A stretch of DNA of 64,000 nt, from NCBI GenBank assembly GCA_949825025.1, contig OX463785.1, positions 15,253,971 to 15,317,970 on the forward strand, read 5' to 3'. Origin of the DNA: Siphlonurus alternatus (taxonomy: Eukaryota; Arthropoda; Insecta; Ephemeroptera; Siphlonuridae). Of the stretch, positions 42,203 through 53,200 are shown one piece after another. Below the pieces are notes generated by a model that was given only the letters and a program-made list of their open reading frames with translations, searched no databases and was not told where the DNA came from. A program made the translations under genes and the position numbers. Positions within the stretch are counted from its first letter, which is position 1; the number at the start of each line of letters is the position of its first letter.

Positions 42203-42783
42203 TGAGCTTGATGGAGCTCAAGGCGGGGTATTAGGTAAGGATAAGGGAGGGAAAAATGGTGGACACAGCCATGTATATTCTCTGAGGTGAGACTGAGGGA
42301 ATTGTGGAAAACCAGTCAGGCTGGGCTCCTCTACTTTTTTTCAATGATATGCAAAGCCTGGGGAACCAAACACAAGTGCATCTCTGCGTTGGGTGGAAAG
42401 TGAGGTGAATTTAATCAAGAAATTAATGGAGTATCGACCTCAATTTTTTTATATTGAGCGTGCAAAGTTATTCTAACCAGAGCCCGCGAAGTATTTTTAA
42501 AAAATTATTGAAAGTATTTTTTGTGACGTCACGCGGCGGCAAGTCCTATCTTGCCACAAAAAGAACTTTCAATATTTTTTTAAAAATACTTTCAGGGCTC
42601 TAAAAAATCTGAAAAAAATCAGGGTAGCACAACTTTGCACCCTCTATAATCAATTTCTATAACAAAAAAAAATTGATGTCGATACTCCATTTTTACTTGA
42701 AACGGTAACCCATCTGATCCACGCACGACGTTGCTTGACTTTGGTGATCTAACGAAAACTGTTTAATGCTCTACGTCACGTTT
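42203..42783 (-). repeat. 5S rRNA-derived SINE, copy 3, split by a MITE
   Basis: The body (42203-42427) and 5S-like head (42689-42783) match the copies at 11490 and 14842. They are interrupted by the 261-bp foldback at 42428-42688. This copy is more degraded. Confidence 0.75.
42428..42688. repeat. Foldback MITE, TGACGTCA family, nested in a SINE
   Basis: GGAGTATCGACCTCAA and TTGATGTCGATACTCC ends. The arms are slightly shorter than usual; one arm has lost the GCAGAAATGG segment. It shows that this MITE family was active after the SINE inserted. Confidence 0.85.
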
Positions 42784-42894
42784 AATATCTATCGTATATT
42801 ATAATATTGTTCATCGCCTACCTAATAATGGTACACTTGTATTGTTTTGTTATACTAATGCCTATTCCTTTAATGCATGGATCATATAATAGCA

Positions 42895-42953
42895 GGGGGC
42901 ATACATGACCAAAATGTGTCAATTGCCCCAAAATACCAACCAACGAACCAACC
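42895..42953 (-). repeat. Dispersed 57-bp word
   Basis: GGGGGCATACATGACCAAAA through ACCAACCAACGAACCAACC is the reverse complement of 2912-2968. It ends in a (GGTT)n-like tail and directly borders the satellite array. Confidence 0.75.
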
Positions 42954-42959
42954 GAAAAT

Positions 42960-45900
42960 ACCTGGCGTCAGGTATTTTCAGTATGATTGAGCTAAAATTA
43001 GAAGTTTTGGTTTTGTCAAGTTTTGCCGTTTTCACTGATTTGAAGTTTAAGGCCTCAAAATTCGGCTGTTTTGTTTATGATTGAATCTTCAAAATTCATA
43101 TTTGAACTCCTAGGGTCCAATTACATGACGTCAAGTGTTTTCAGCATGATCGAGCTAAAATTAGAAGTTTTGGTTTTGTCAATTTTTGCCGTTTTCACTG
43201 TTTTGAAGTTTAAGGCCTCAAAATCCGGCTTTTTTGTTTATGATTGAATCTTAAAAATTCCTTCATATTTGAACTCCTAGGGTCCATTTACATGACGTCA
43301 GGTGTTTTCAGCATGATCGAGGTAAAATTAAAAGTTTTGGTTTTGTCAAGTTTTGCCGTTTTCACTGTTTTGAAGTTTAAGGCCTCAAAATCCGGCTTTT
43401 TTGTTTATGATTGAATCTTAAAAATTCCTTCATATTTGAACTCCTAGGGTCCATTTACATGACGTCAGGTGTTTTCAGCATGATCGAGCTAAAATTAGAA
43501 GTTTTGGTTTTGTCAAGTTTTGCCGTTTTCACTGATTTGAAGTTTAAGCCCTCAAAATTCGGCTGTTTTGTTTATGATTGAATCTTCAAAATTCCTTCAT
43601 ATTTGAACTCCTAGGGTCCAATTACATGACGTCAAGTGTTTTCAGCATGATCAAGCTAAAATTAGAAGTTTTGGTTTTGTCAAGTTTTGCCGTTTTCACT
43701 GATTTGAAGTTTAAGGCCTCAAAATTCGGCTGTTTTGTTTATGATTGAATCTTCAAAATTCATATTTGAACTCCTAGGGTCCAATTACATGACGTCAAGT
43801 GTTTTCAGCATGATCGAGCTAAAATTAAAAGTTTTGGTTTTGTCAAGTTTTGCCGTTTTCACTGTTTTGAAGTTTAAGGCCTCAAAATCCGGCTTTTTTG
43901 TTTATGATTGAATCTTAAAAATTCCTTCATATTTGAACTCCTAGGGTCCATTTACATGACGTCAGGTGTTTTCAGCATGATCGAGCTAAAATTAGAAGTT
44001 TTGGTTTTGTCAAGTTTTGCCGTTTTCACTGATTTGAAGTTTAAGGCCTCAAAATTCGGCTGTTTTGTTTATGATTGAATCTTCAAAATTCATATTTGAA
44101 CTCCTAGGGTCCAATTACATGACGTCAAGTGTTTTCAGCATGATCGAGCTAAAATTAGAAGTTTTGGTTTTGTCAATTTTTGCCGTTTTCACTGTTTTGA
44201 AGTTTAAGGCCTCAAAATCCGGCTTTTTTGTTTATGATTGAATCTTAAAAATTCCTTCATATTTGAACTCCTAGGGTCCATTTACATGACGTCAGGTGTT
44301 TTCAGCATGATCGAGGTAAAATTAAAAGTTTTGGTTTTGTCAAGTTTTGCCGTTTTCACTGTTTTGAAGTTTAAGGCCTCAAAATCCGGCTTTTTTGTTT
44401 ATGATTGAATCTTAAAAATTCCTTCATATTTGAACTCCTAGGGTCCATTTACATGACGTCAGGTGTTTTCAGCATGATCGAGCTAAAATTAGAAGTTTTG
44501 GTTTTGTCAAGTTTTGCCGTTTTCACTGATTTGAAGTTTAAGCCCTCAAAATTCGGCTGTTTTGTTTATGATTGAATCTTCAAAATTCCTTCATATTTGA
44601 ACTCCTAGGGTCCAATTACATGACGTCAAGTGTTTTCAGCATGATCAAGCTAAAATTAGAAGTTTTGGTTTTGTCAAGTTTTGCCGTTTTCACTGATTTG
44701 AAGTTTAAGGCCTCAATATTCGGCTGTTTTGTTTATGATTGAATCTTCAAAATTCATATTTGAACTCCTAGGGTCCAATTACATGACGTCAAGTGTTTTC
44801 AGCATGATCGAGCTAAAATTAAAAGTTTTGGTTTTGTCAAGTTTTGCCGTTTTCACTGTTTTGAAGTTTAAGGCCTCAAAATCCGGCTTTTTTGTTTATG
44901 ATTGAATCTTAAAAATTCCTTCATATTTGAACTCCTAGGGTCCATTTACATGACGTCAGGTGTTTTCAGCATGATCGAGCTAAAATTAGAAGTTTTGGTT
45001 TTGTCAAGTTTTGCCGTTTTCACTGATTTGAAGTTTAAGCCCTCAAAATTCGGCTGTTTTGTTTATGATTGAATCTTCAAAATTCCTTCATATTTGAACT
45101 CCTAGGGTCCTATTACATGACGTCAGGTGTTTTCAGCATGATCGAGCTAAAATTAGAAGTTTTGGTTTTGTCAAGATTTGACGTTTTCACTGTTTTGAAG
45201 TTTAAGGCCTCAAAACCCGGCTTTTTTTTGTTTTTGATTGAATCTTCAAAATTCCTTCATATTAAAACTCCTAGGGTCCAATTACATGACGTCAGGTGTT
45301 TTCAGCATGATCGAGCTAAAATAGAAGTTTTGGTTTCGTCAAGTTTTGCCGTTTTCACTGATTTGAAGTTTAAGGCCTCAAAATTCATCTGTTTTGTTTA
45401 TGATTGAATCTTCAAAATTCCTTCATATTTGACTTCTAGGGTCCAATTACATGACGTCAAGTGTTTTCAGCATGATGGTGCTAAAATTAGAAGTTTTGGT
45501 TTTGTCAAGTTTTGCCGTTTTCACTGTTTTGAAGTATAAAGCCTCAAAATCCGGCTTTTTTATTTATGATTGAATCTTTAAAATTCCTTCATATTTGAAC
45601 TCCTAGGGTCCAATTACATGACGTCAGGTGTTTTCAGCATGATCAAGGTAAAATTAAAAGTTTTGGTTTTGTCAAGTTTTGCCGTTTTCACTGTTTTGTA
45701 GTTTAAGGCCTCAAAACCTGGCTTTTTTTTTGTTTTTGATTGAATCTTCAAAGTTCCTTCATATTATAACTCTTAGGGTCCAATTACATGTCGTCAGGTG
45801 TTTTCAGCATGATCGAGGTAAAATTAAAAGTTTTGGTTTTGTCAAGTTTTGCCGTTTTCACTGTTTTGTAGTTTAAGGCCTCAAAACCCGGCTTTTTTGA

Positions 45901-46195
45901 TTGTGATTAAATATTCAAAACTCCTTCATATTTGAACTCCTAAGGTCCAATTACCTGGCGTCAGGTTTTTTCAGTATGATCGAGCTAAATTTAAAAGTTT
46001 TGGTTTTGTCAAGTTTTGCCGTTTTCACTGTTTTGAAGTTTAAAGACTCAAAATCCGGCTCTTTTGTTTATGATTGAATCTTCAAAATTGCTTCACATTT
46101 GAACTCCTAGGGTCGAATTACATTGCGTCAGGTGTTTTCAGTATGATCGAGCTAAAATTAAAAGTTTTGGTTTTGTCAAGTTTTGACGTTTTCAC
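42960..46195. repeat. 3.2-kb satellite array, 167-bp monomer, six-monomer higher-order unit
   Basis: About 20 head-to-tail monomers. Landmark CATGACGTCA starts at 43124, 43291, 43458, 43625, 43788, 43955, 44118, 44285, 44452, 44619, 44782, 44949, 45116, 45285, 45450 and 45617; spacings are mostly 167 or 163 bp. The spacing pattern and variants (for example GTCAATTTTTGCCG at about 43175 and 44170) repeat after 994 bp, so six monomers form a higher-order unit present twice. Edge monomers (42965, 45787 and after) are more diverged and lack an intact TGACGTCA. It lies between OR-D and OR-C, 1.1 kb upstream of OR-C. Open frames within it are chance. Confidence 0.95.
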
Positions 46196-47111
46196 ACTTC
46201 AAACGTTTTTCAAACCGAACCGAAAGACTCGGAGCATTTGGAGCTGATGTGACAGTTCTCGCAGAACGAAAGCCTGCAGTGGAGTTGATTGAACCAGCAG
46301 GTGAGCCAAGCTTGCGCTTCTACTGCTCCTATAGCTATCGGTTCACGATCAGCTCCATGCGGTTCGGTCAGCTTGGGGATGCGCTCCTTACCTGAATTTT
46401 ACAACTTTTTTTGTATCGACTTTCTTTATGCAGTCTATATGCATACAAAAGAGTTTACTCTAAAGACCTGCTGCTGGAAACTTATGTGCGCCTAATACTT
46501 TTCTCAAATTTTGCACTTTATTAATTAATTTTAATTTATTAATTAATTTGATTATTTTGAACGAGTTTTGACTATTTGATAAATCACATTTTTTTTCTAG
46601 TGATGTTATATATATTTATAATGGTCACGTATAGCTCGTAGTATATGTTATATTATTTTACAAAAACCGGAACGGAACGCAACAACAAAAACCCTTAAAA
46701 ACCGCAATATTTTCCGGAACCGGTTCGAACTGCTCCTTCGAACCCTTTAGCAATGAACTATAAAAACCGAATCGCATCCCGAACCCCTTGGCCATTAGCT
46801 CTAAAAACCGGAACGCATCGCGAACCCCAACGACTCGAACCCGTTCCGCAAAAACCGGAACCATTACACTTGCGGTTCGACTTTTATATCGATTTACAAC
46901 TTTAATTCCACTCCCCTTAAACAGCAAATAGCTCATTATTGCAATGAAATCATGGTAGGCAGATAGCTCATTATTCCGGACGAGGGACGATATATATTAT
47001 ATATAATAATATAATATAATATTATTATACATAATATACTATATTCCACTGTTTGTTTATTTTAAATATTTACTTCAATAGTTTTAATATAATAAACAAT
47101 TCGAAAATAAT
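46196..47111. other. GC-richer unassigned block and AT-rich DNA
   Basis: 46196-46395 and 46660-46900 are richer in GC and share accCGAACCG/CCGGAACC-like words, as in two ends of a degraded element. The strands give open frames of 70-92 codons, but their repetitive composition (repeats of AACCGGAACG) argues against genes. 46930-46990 carries the TAGCTCATTATT repeat seen near 6060. Confidence 0.4.
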
Positions 47112-47432
47112 GGAGTATTGACCTCAGTTTGTTTTATTGCAGAAATGGATAGAGGGTACAAAGTTATGCTACCCTGATTTTTTTCAGATTTTTTAGAGCC
47201 CGGGAAGTATTTTTAAAAAAATTATTGAAAGTCCTTTTTGTGACGTCACGCGTCGTTAAGTCCAATATTTTTCTTAAGGAGCAACGTCTCGTGACGTCAC
47301 AAAAAGAACTTTCAATAATTTTTTAAAAATACTTTCCGGGCTCTAAAAAATGTGAAAAAAATCAGGGTTATAGCATAACTTTGCACCCTCTATCCATTTC
47401 TGCAATAAAAAAAATTGAGGTCAATACTCTAT
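47112..47432. repeat. Foldback MITE, TGACGTCA family, GGAGTATTGACC ends
   Basis: GGAGTATTGACCTCAG and GAGGTCAATACTC ends with standard arms and TGTGACGTCACG flanking the centre. Intergenic between OR-D and OR-C. Confidence 0.9.
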
Positions 47433-48646
47433 TGCTTTTTTTCCATTTTTTATTTTGACTCGTGAAACCCGTCAAATCAATCAGCCTCATGTTTGCACAT
47501 GGGTCAACATTTTACATTTTGGAACATTTGACTAACAGTATAGAGGCTTCAAGCTTCAAGTCAGCTGATTTTGCGGTATTTCCACCGTCCTATCTAATAA
47601 TGTAAAAAAACAAACTCGAAATTGATTTTTTGGCATTAAAGAATTTTTTTATAGTAAAATGAGTTCTTGATTCTTTATTAAAACACCCCTAAATGGGGAG
47701 GTTGGTGATGGTTTGAAATTATTAGCTTTAAAAGCCATAGGGGGAGAAAAATTCAAATTTTCTAGCATGGTGGCTTATGGATTTTTTTTTTCCCGCCGAG
47801 GAACTTTTGAAGCCTCTATTGTTGCGGATTGATAGCGTATAACTCACACTCCACGCCGGGACGTCCATCAAAGGGAGCCTTATTAGCTTCGGGCAGCTCT
47901 TTTTACTCAAACTACATATATTCTTTAATTTCCATCTACTCACTCCTCATATATAACATGTAAGCATCGATAGTTCCAGTAAATTACCCCCCCCCCCCCC
48001 AATCTGACAAACTGCAGGCCATCCCTAAGGTGACTTGTGACAATTAACCTGAGTTGACATAAATTTCATATTTTATTCACTATTAAGCTCTCCTCTCGTC
48101 TAATAGGGTATATAATATATTTTCAATTTTAAATGCACATTAAACGAAAAATAAAATATTCTTTTAAAGATTTTTTTTTTTTTTATAAATTCATGAATTT
48201 ACAAACATTTTCCAAGCAGAGATTAACTTAATAATTTTATAAGTTTGTGCAAAATGTTACAAGATTTTTTCTTCAAGAAATAAGCAATATTAATCAAGAG
48301 TTAAATATTAAATTTCAATCTGAATAAAATTAAAGAAAAAAAATTTAATGTCAATTATTTCATTTTTACTTTTAATTGTCGTTTCAAAAATGTTTAAATT
48401 ATTATATATTTGATTCAGTAAGACCAGGGAACAGATTATGGTGTTCCCTGGTGTACATTTTCTGCACCCAATTGACCTTATGCACTTGGACATATATAAG
48501 GTGGATTGGGTATAGAAAGTGTACACCGAGCATGCAGGGTTTACGAACAGACCTGGTAATTAACGTCTTCATTTAATACTGCCTGTGTAAATAATGTTTT
48601 ATCTGCCGTACTGCAGTACACTTTGTTTATTTAAATTTATTTTACT
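47433..48646. other. Intergenic DNA, OR-D to OR-C
   Basis: A 71-codon minus-strand frame at 47728-47943 has no recognised similarity. 48045-48110 is a partial copy of the GTTGAAATAAATTT MITE. 48425-48555 holds an inverted pair (GGTGTACATTTTCTGCACCC / GGGTATAGAAAGTGTACACC) followed by TTTACGAACAG. Nothing else is recognised. Confidence 0.4.
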
Positions 48647-48852
48647 ATTCCCTAATTGAAAAATTACGTCTTCAACTCTTTCTTTTACGCTTCTAAACCT
48701 TATATTTTTACCTCTAAAACACATCTTATTTCCTCTTCGATCAAATTCATGAGGATGAAATGAAGACAATATTTCTAACATTTTATGGCTTAAGAAGAGG
48801 GAAAAAGACGTGATCTCCTCTTTTTTTTCCTCAAAAATGTTGAAAAATAAGA
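48647..48852. repeat. MITE, GTTGAAATAAATTT family, copy
   Basis: CCCTAATTGAAAAATTACG, TCTTCAACTC and TTCATGAGGATGAAATGAAG as in 19842-20096. The right end is degraded. Confidence 0.6.
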
Positions 48853-49019
48853 ATTATAATTCAAATAAACAAACAACTAAATTGTAAAAGCTTCAAATAA
48901 AGAGGCTATAGTATTTAAAACGCAAGCATATATAGAGAAACGTGACTACGACCTATTAACAGCGATTGAACGTATTTTAAAATGCTAGAGGGTTAAAAAA
49001 ACTGAACGCTCTTATATTC

Positions 49020-49861
49020 AATTCAATTCAATATATTTTTATTTCCATTTTTTCCTACAATCAAAGTGTCATAATATACAATAACATTTGTTGAGGTTTA
49101 TAGGACAAGTCAATAAAAAGCAGTGTTAGGAAATGTTCATAATGAAAGAATCAGTCCATGTCATTAATTTTCTTCTCACTTATTAACAAAATCACAGTCA
49201 TAATATGCTTTAACACTGTAAAACATATCTTGTAGCAGATTTTTCACATTTATTTTAAAATCACTAATATTTTTTATACACTTCACTGAGAGAGGGAGCT
49301 TATTATAAAGATTAAGGCAGCTCAAAAAGGGACCACTTTTATACATCTCAAGTCTACACCACATTGAGGGAATATTATTTTTAACATTTCTTGTAGTATG
49401 CTCATGTGTAACTTCATGTTGCTTATATAGTGACACATTTTTTTTTAACATTCATTACACATTCCAAAATATAAATACATGGGAGTGGTAGCAAATTTAA
49501 TTTTTTAAATAAAGGTAAGCATGAGGCAGATCTTTTAGCAAAACATATTGACCTTATTATTTTTTTTTGCAATACAAATACTCTATGAGCTGTTGTACTA
49601 TTTCCCCAGCAAATAATTCCATATTTAATAATTGAATGAAAGTTTGCAAAATATAAAGTTTTTAGGCATTGTAGCTCAGATTCATATCTTAATTCTCCCA
49701 GTGCAAAAATTACTGAAGCCAACTTTTTACAAATATGATCTACATGACTCACCCACCTTAAATCATCATCTATAATGAGACCCAAAAATTTCGCTTTTGA
49801 TGTTAATGTTAATGTGTTATCTCCCATTGTTATATTAATTGGTTTAGAACTTTTGTTTCTT
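49020..49861 (-). mobile_element. 5'-truncated non-LTR retrotransposon with frameshift
   Basis: Two minus-strand frames give the C-terminal part of a reverse-transcriptase protein. 49827-49423 includes KFLGLIIDDDLRWVSHVDHI, LKTLYFANFHSIIKYGI and CWGNS, the motif set after the RT domain of Jockey/CR1-like ORF2 proteins. 49451-49176 includes THEHTTRN and LNLYNKLPLSVK. The frames change at a nine-base A run (T run 49438-49446), consistent with a one-base slip. Homology begins near 49861, so the 5' end is missing. The 3' end (about 49050-49020) has a short TTGAA repeat instead of a long poly-A tail. It is dead, between OR-D and OR-C. Confidence 0.8.
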
Positions 49862-49971
49862 ATATTTTATATATTATATAAATCAAGAACCCTCTATCAC
49901 AAACATGCAATAGAAAAAGGCGTGCAGATTGACAAAAAAAATTAACAATAAATCATAAATTTATGGATTAC

Positions 49972-50291
49972 AATGGACATGCAACTGTCATGAAATTTTT
50001 TTACTGCAAAAATGAATAGAGGGTAACAAATTGTGCTACTCTGAATTTTTTCAGATTTTTTTTAGTCCTGGAACTATTTTTAATAAAATATTGGTAGTGG
50101 CGGCCACGCCCCCTAGAGGCCCTATCCTTTTTATTAAAGCTCCTGGGGTGCAAACTTCAATTAGAGAATTTCAATAATTATTTAAAGTAGTTCCAGAACT
50201 CCAAAAAATCAGAAAAAATTCAGAGTGTCATAATTTGATGCGCTCTTTTCATTTTTGCAATAAAAAAATTTCATACAGTAAGTTGTCCATT
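49972..50291. repeat. Foldback MITE, TGACGTCA-family relative, ending at the OR-D stop codon
   Basis: AATGGACATGCAACTG left and AAGTTGTCCATT right, with arms TTTTACTGCAAAAATGAATA / CATTTTTGCAATAAAA and ATTTTTTCAGATTTTTTTTA. The centre has lost the TGACGTCA. Its last two bases are the AA of the OR-D TAA stop on the minus strand (50292-50290), so the OR-D 3' UTR is MITE sequence. The left flank resembles that of the OR-C MITE at 27586. Confidence 0.8.
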
Positions 50292-53200
50292 ACAGAGCTC
50301 TCTTGATCCGAAGAAGAATCGCCAGGTAACTGAATGTGGAACTGATTACCTGAGGAATAAAAACATAGTTAATATACAATAGGAGGTACTTTATCAGAAT
50401 AAATAATTTTAGGACTAAATCGAGGACTAAAAAGTACTAAAAAATTTAGTGGTTTTTGAATATACTCTCATGTATCATCAATTCCGTGCTTACATAAGAA
50501 GTCCAACAATATGTAATAAATTAGTTTACAATGATATATAGTATTTACTATTATGTTTTGGAACTTACATTTTATAATGAATCAAACAATTTATTTATTT
50601 ATCAAATTGACTCATTACCGTACAAATAAGCTTTGAATTATTAAATGCATGGAATTATAATATGCATATGCATATAAAGGACAAAAAAATGCCTGACTTT
50701 TTTTACTGTGTATATGAATACAGTACCTTGAGTTATATAAAATTAATTTTTTTTCTTGATTTTTTTTATGACTATAAACTATAATAACCTCAAAATCGAG
50801 GGCAAAGACGCTGTGACGTCATGGTCATGCAACGTCCTTCCCTATGCTTGCGTGTTAAATATTTACATGACTATGACGTCACAGTATTCTGAAGCATCAT
50901 TTTAAAGATGTTAGAGTTAAAAAAAAATCATAAAAAATTAACAGTACACACAGTTTGTTCAATTTCATGCAGTTTGTTTATTGTATTTAATTAACTAAAT
51001 TTAAAAATTTTAAGTTTCACATAGAAATCAACATACCATATTAAATGTTTTCTTTGACATGGTGAACAGTCCCATTCCGGACACTCTCTCGGACATCTCT
51101 TCACCGCCGGACATTCTAGACAAGATGACCTGCAAGGCTGACCTCGCTGACCCCGCTTTTTCTAGACCACGTGACTCCTGGATCACTTCTGTTACCACGC
51201 GGTGAAGTTCAGTACTCTAAATTTAGAAATTATTCAGTATTAAAAATTATCATGTTCTTATGAGACAATTCAATAACATATTAATAGATAATTCAAATGA
51301 AAAACTTTTATTGCGTAAATGAAAAGAGGGTACTGAATTATTATGCTGTTCTGAATTTTTCAGCTTTTTTAAATATTTAGAGTAAGGCTCTTCCATATAG
51401 AGAGCCATACTAAAATATTAATTTAAAAAAAATTGTTGACAATTTTTTCTATTGCTTCTCAGGTACTAAAATCTGTCTGTAGATTTTTTTTTTAAGAATT
51501 TTTGTGTGTCTGCTAAGGTTGATATGTTAATCAAATGGGCCGGACTAAATCAATAAGCTGAATCCGTGTTACCTTCCTCTTAAGTAAACAAAAAAATATG
51601 GTCTTACTTTATTTACAACATTTTGACCAGCTGTAGCGTAAATATATACATGGAATATAATCTGCAAAGATGCAAAAAATGTAGTCATGGTAATTAGGCT
51701 CCTAGTATTCTTTTGCTGAAAAATATATAATATGTATTATTATATCAATCAACATTATTATAATTTTGTACTCACATCTATGGTGTTAAAGGAATGAAGT
51801 AAAAGGCTGGCTACTGATGTGATGTATGTAACGAGAATGTATGATCCATATACGGAGTTAATATCCTTTATTATCCTGTAAAAGAAGTAATAAACATCAG
51901 TCAATATATTTATGTACACCAAGAAACAGTAGAAACCTGAAATTCAAGTCAAAATCCATTTATGACATAATCACAGTACAGAGAAGATAGTAGCCAAACT
52001 CCTATGCTTGCCGTACGGGGGCGATGAAGTCAATTTTGGGTCGTTTGTGAAAATTTTGTAATATTGTGTTTAGAGCTTTTTTTTATATTCTTAAAAAATA
52101 CTAGATTATTTTCCCAGTATTTTGGTATACTTTTCTCCGCGCTACCAGGGAATACCATGATGAACTATTCCCTGGCGCTACATACAGTATTTTCCGAGTT
52201 ATAGCAGATTTAGATGATTCTCTTATACCTATAACATGGCAGGATGCCCCATTTGGTCCGTATGCTTTTAACACGGTAGCGGACAAAAGTGCCGTTGACG
52301 CGATCAGATTTCGAATTCGATTCTAACATATGACTTTCTTTACTATCTTCTTTCTACTGTGGACATAATTATGTTCTGGTAAAAATCTCATTAAACTAAG
52401 CTATATAAAAAAAGACATGAATTATTTTGAAATTATGCCTATTACAAAATCTAATTTTAGAAAATATATTGGTCATGATATCTCAAACCTTAGGTAATGC
52501 TGATGATATTTGATCCAAGCTTTCAAATCAGCTGTTATTTCTCCCCTAGGTCCGGGTAGAAGGACATGGGGGGCTGCACGGGTTAAAAATGCAGCCCGTT
52601 CTGATGCAGCCAACATCATGGAGCATACGAAGCCTCCCGTGGAAACCCCAACCACGATGTTCACTATTACCGCAGTCACTAAAAATTACATAAAATTGTT
52701 TAATACACAATCACTATACGACATGACTGACGACATGACATGAACATGACATGACTGACGACATGACATGAACATGACATGACATGACTATATATTATAT
52801 GACTGTTTTTAATACGGATCTGTTGATGACACTTTATAAGAATAATATTATCCGTCATCAACGAATGCATATTAAACACTGCCATGGCATGTGAATGTAG
52901 CCCTTTATGTCTTCAACTTATCCTTTGCACTTCTAAAACTATAACGTCTCAAAAATATATCTTAAATTTCTTCTTTGCTGAAAATAAGGCTGAAATGAAG
53001 AAAAATATTTCTAATATTTTATGCTCAAGAGGAGAAAAAAAGTAATCTCGTATTTTTTCATCTAAAATGGTGCAAAATAGAAGGGAATTAGACGAGAAGA
53101 GAGCTTAATAGCTAATAAAAGATGAAATTTATTTCAACTTTGGTGAAATCCCTTTAGTTGAAAAGTTTCATCTTCAAATTATTCTTAACACGTCTTAACC

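Noticed and set aside
43124..46195. Regular repeats that could suggest a CRISPR array or a repeat protein
   Set aside because: The units are contiguous 167-bp satellite monomers without spacers, in a eukaryotic genome. The open frames at 45069-45407 and 45679-45876 are chance products of the repeat.
46658..46936. A 92-codon frame in a GC-richer block
   Set aside because: The sequence is made of repeated CCGGAAC/GGTTCG-like words, more like a degraded mobile element than a protein gene.
47728..47943. A 71-codon minus-strand frame as a gene
   Set aside because: No recognised domain, no paralogue and no supporting splice sites.
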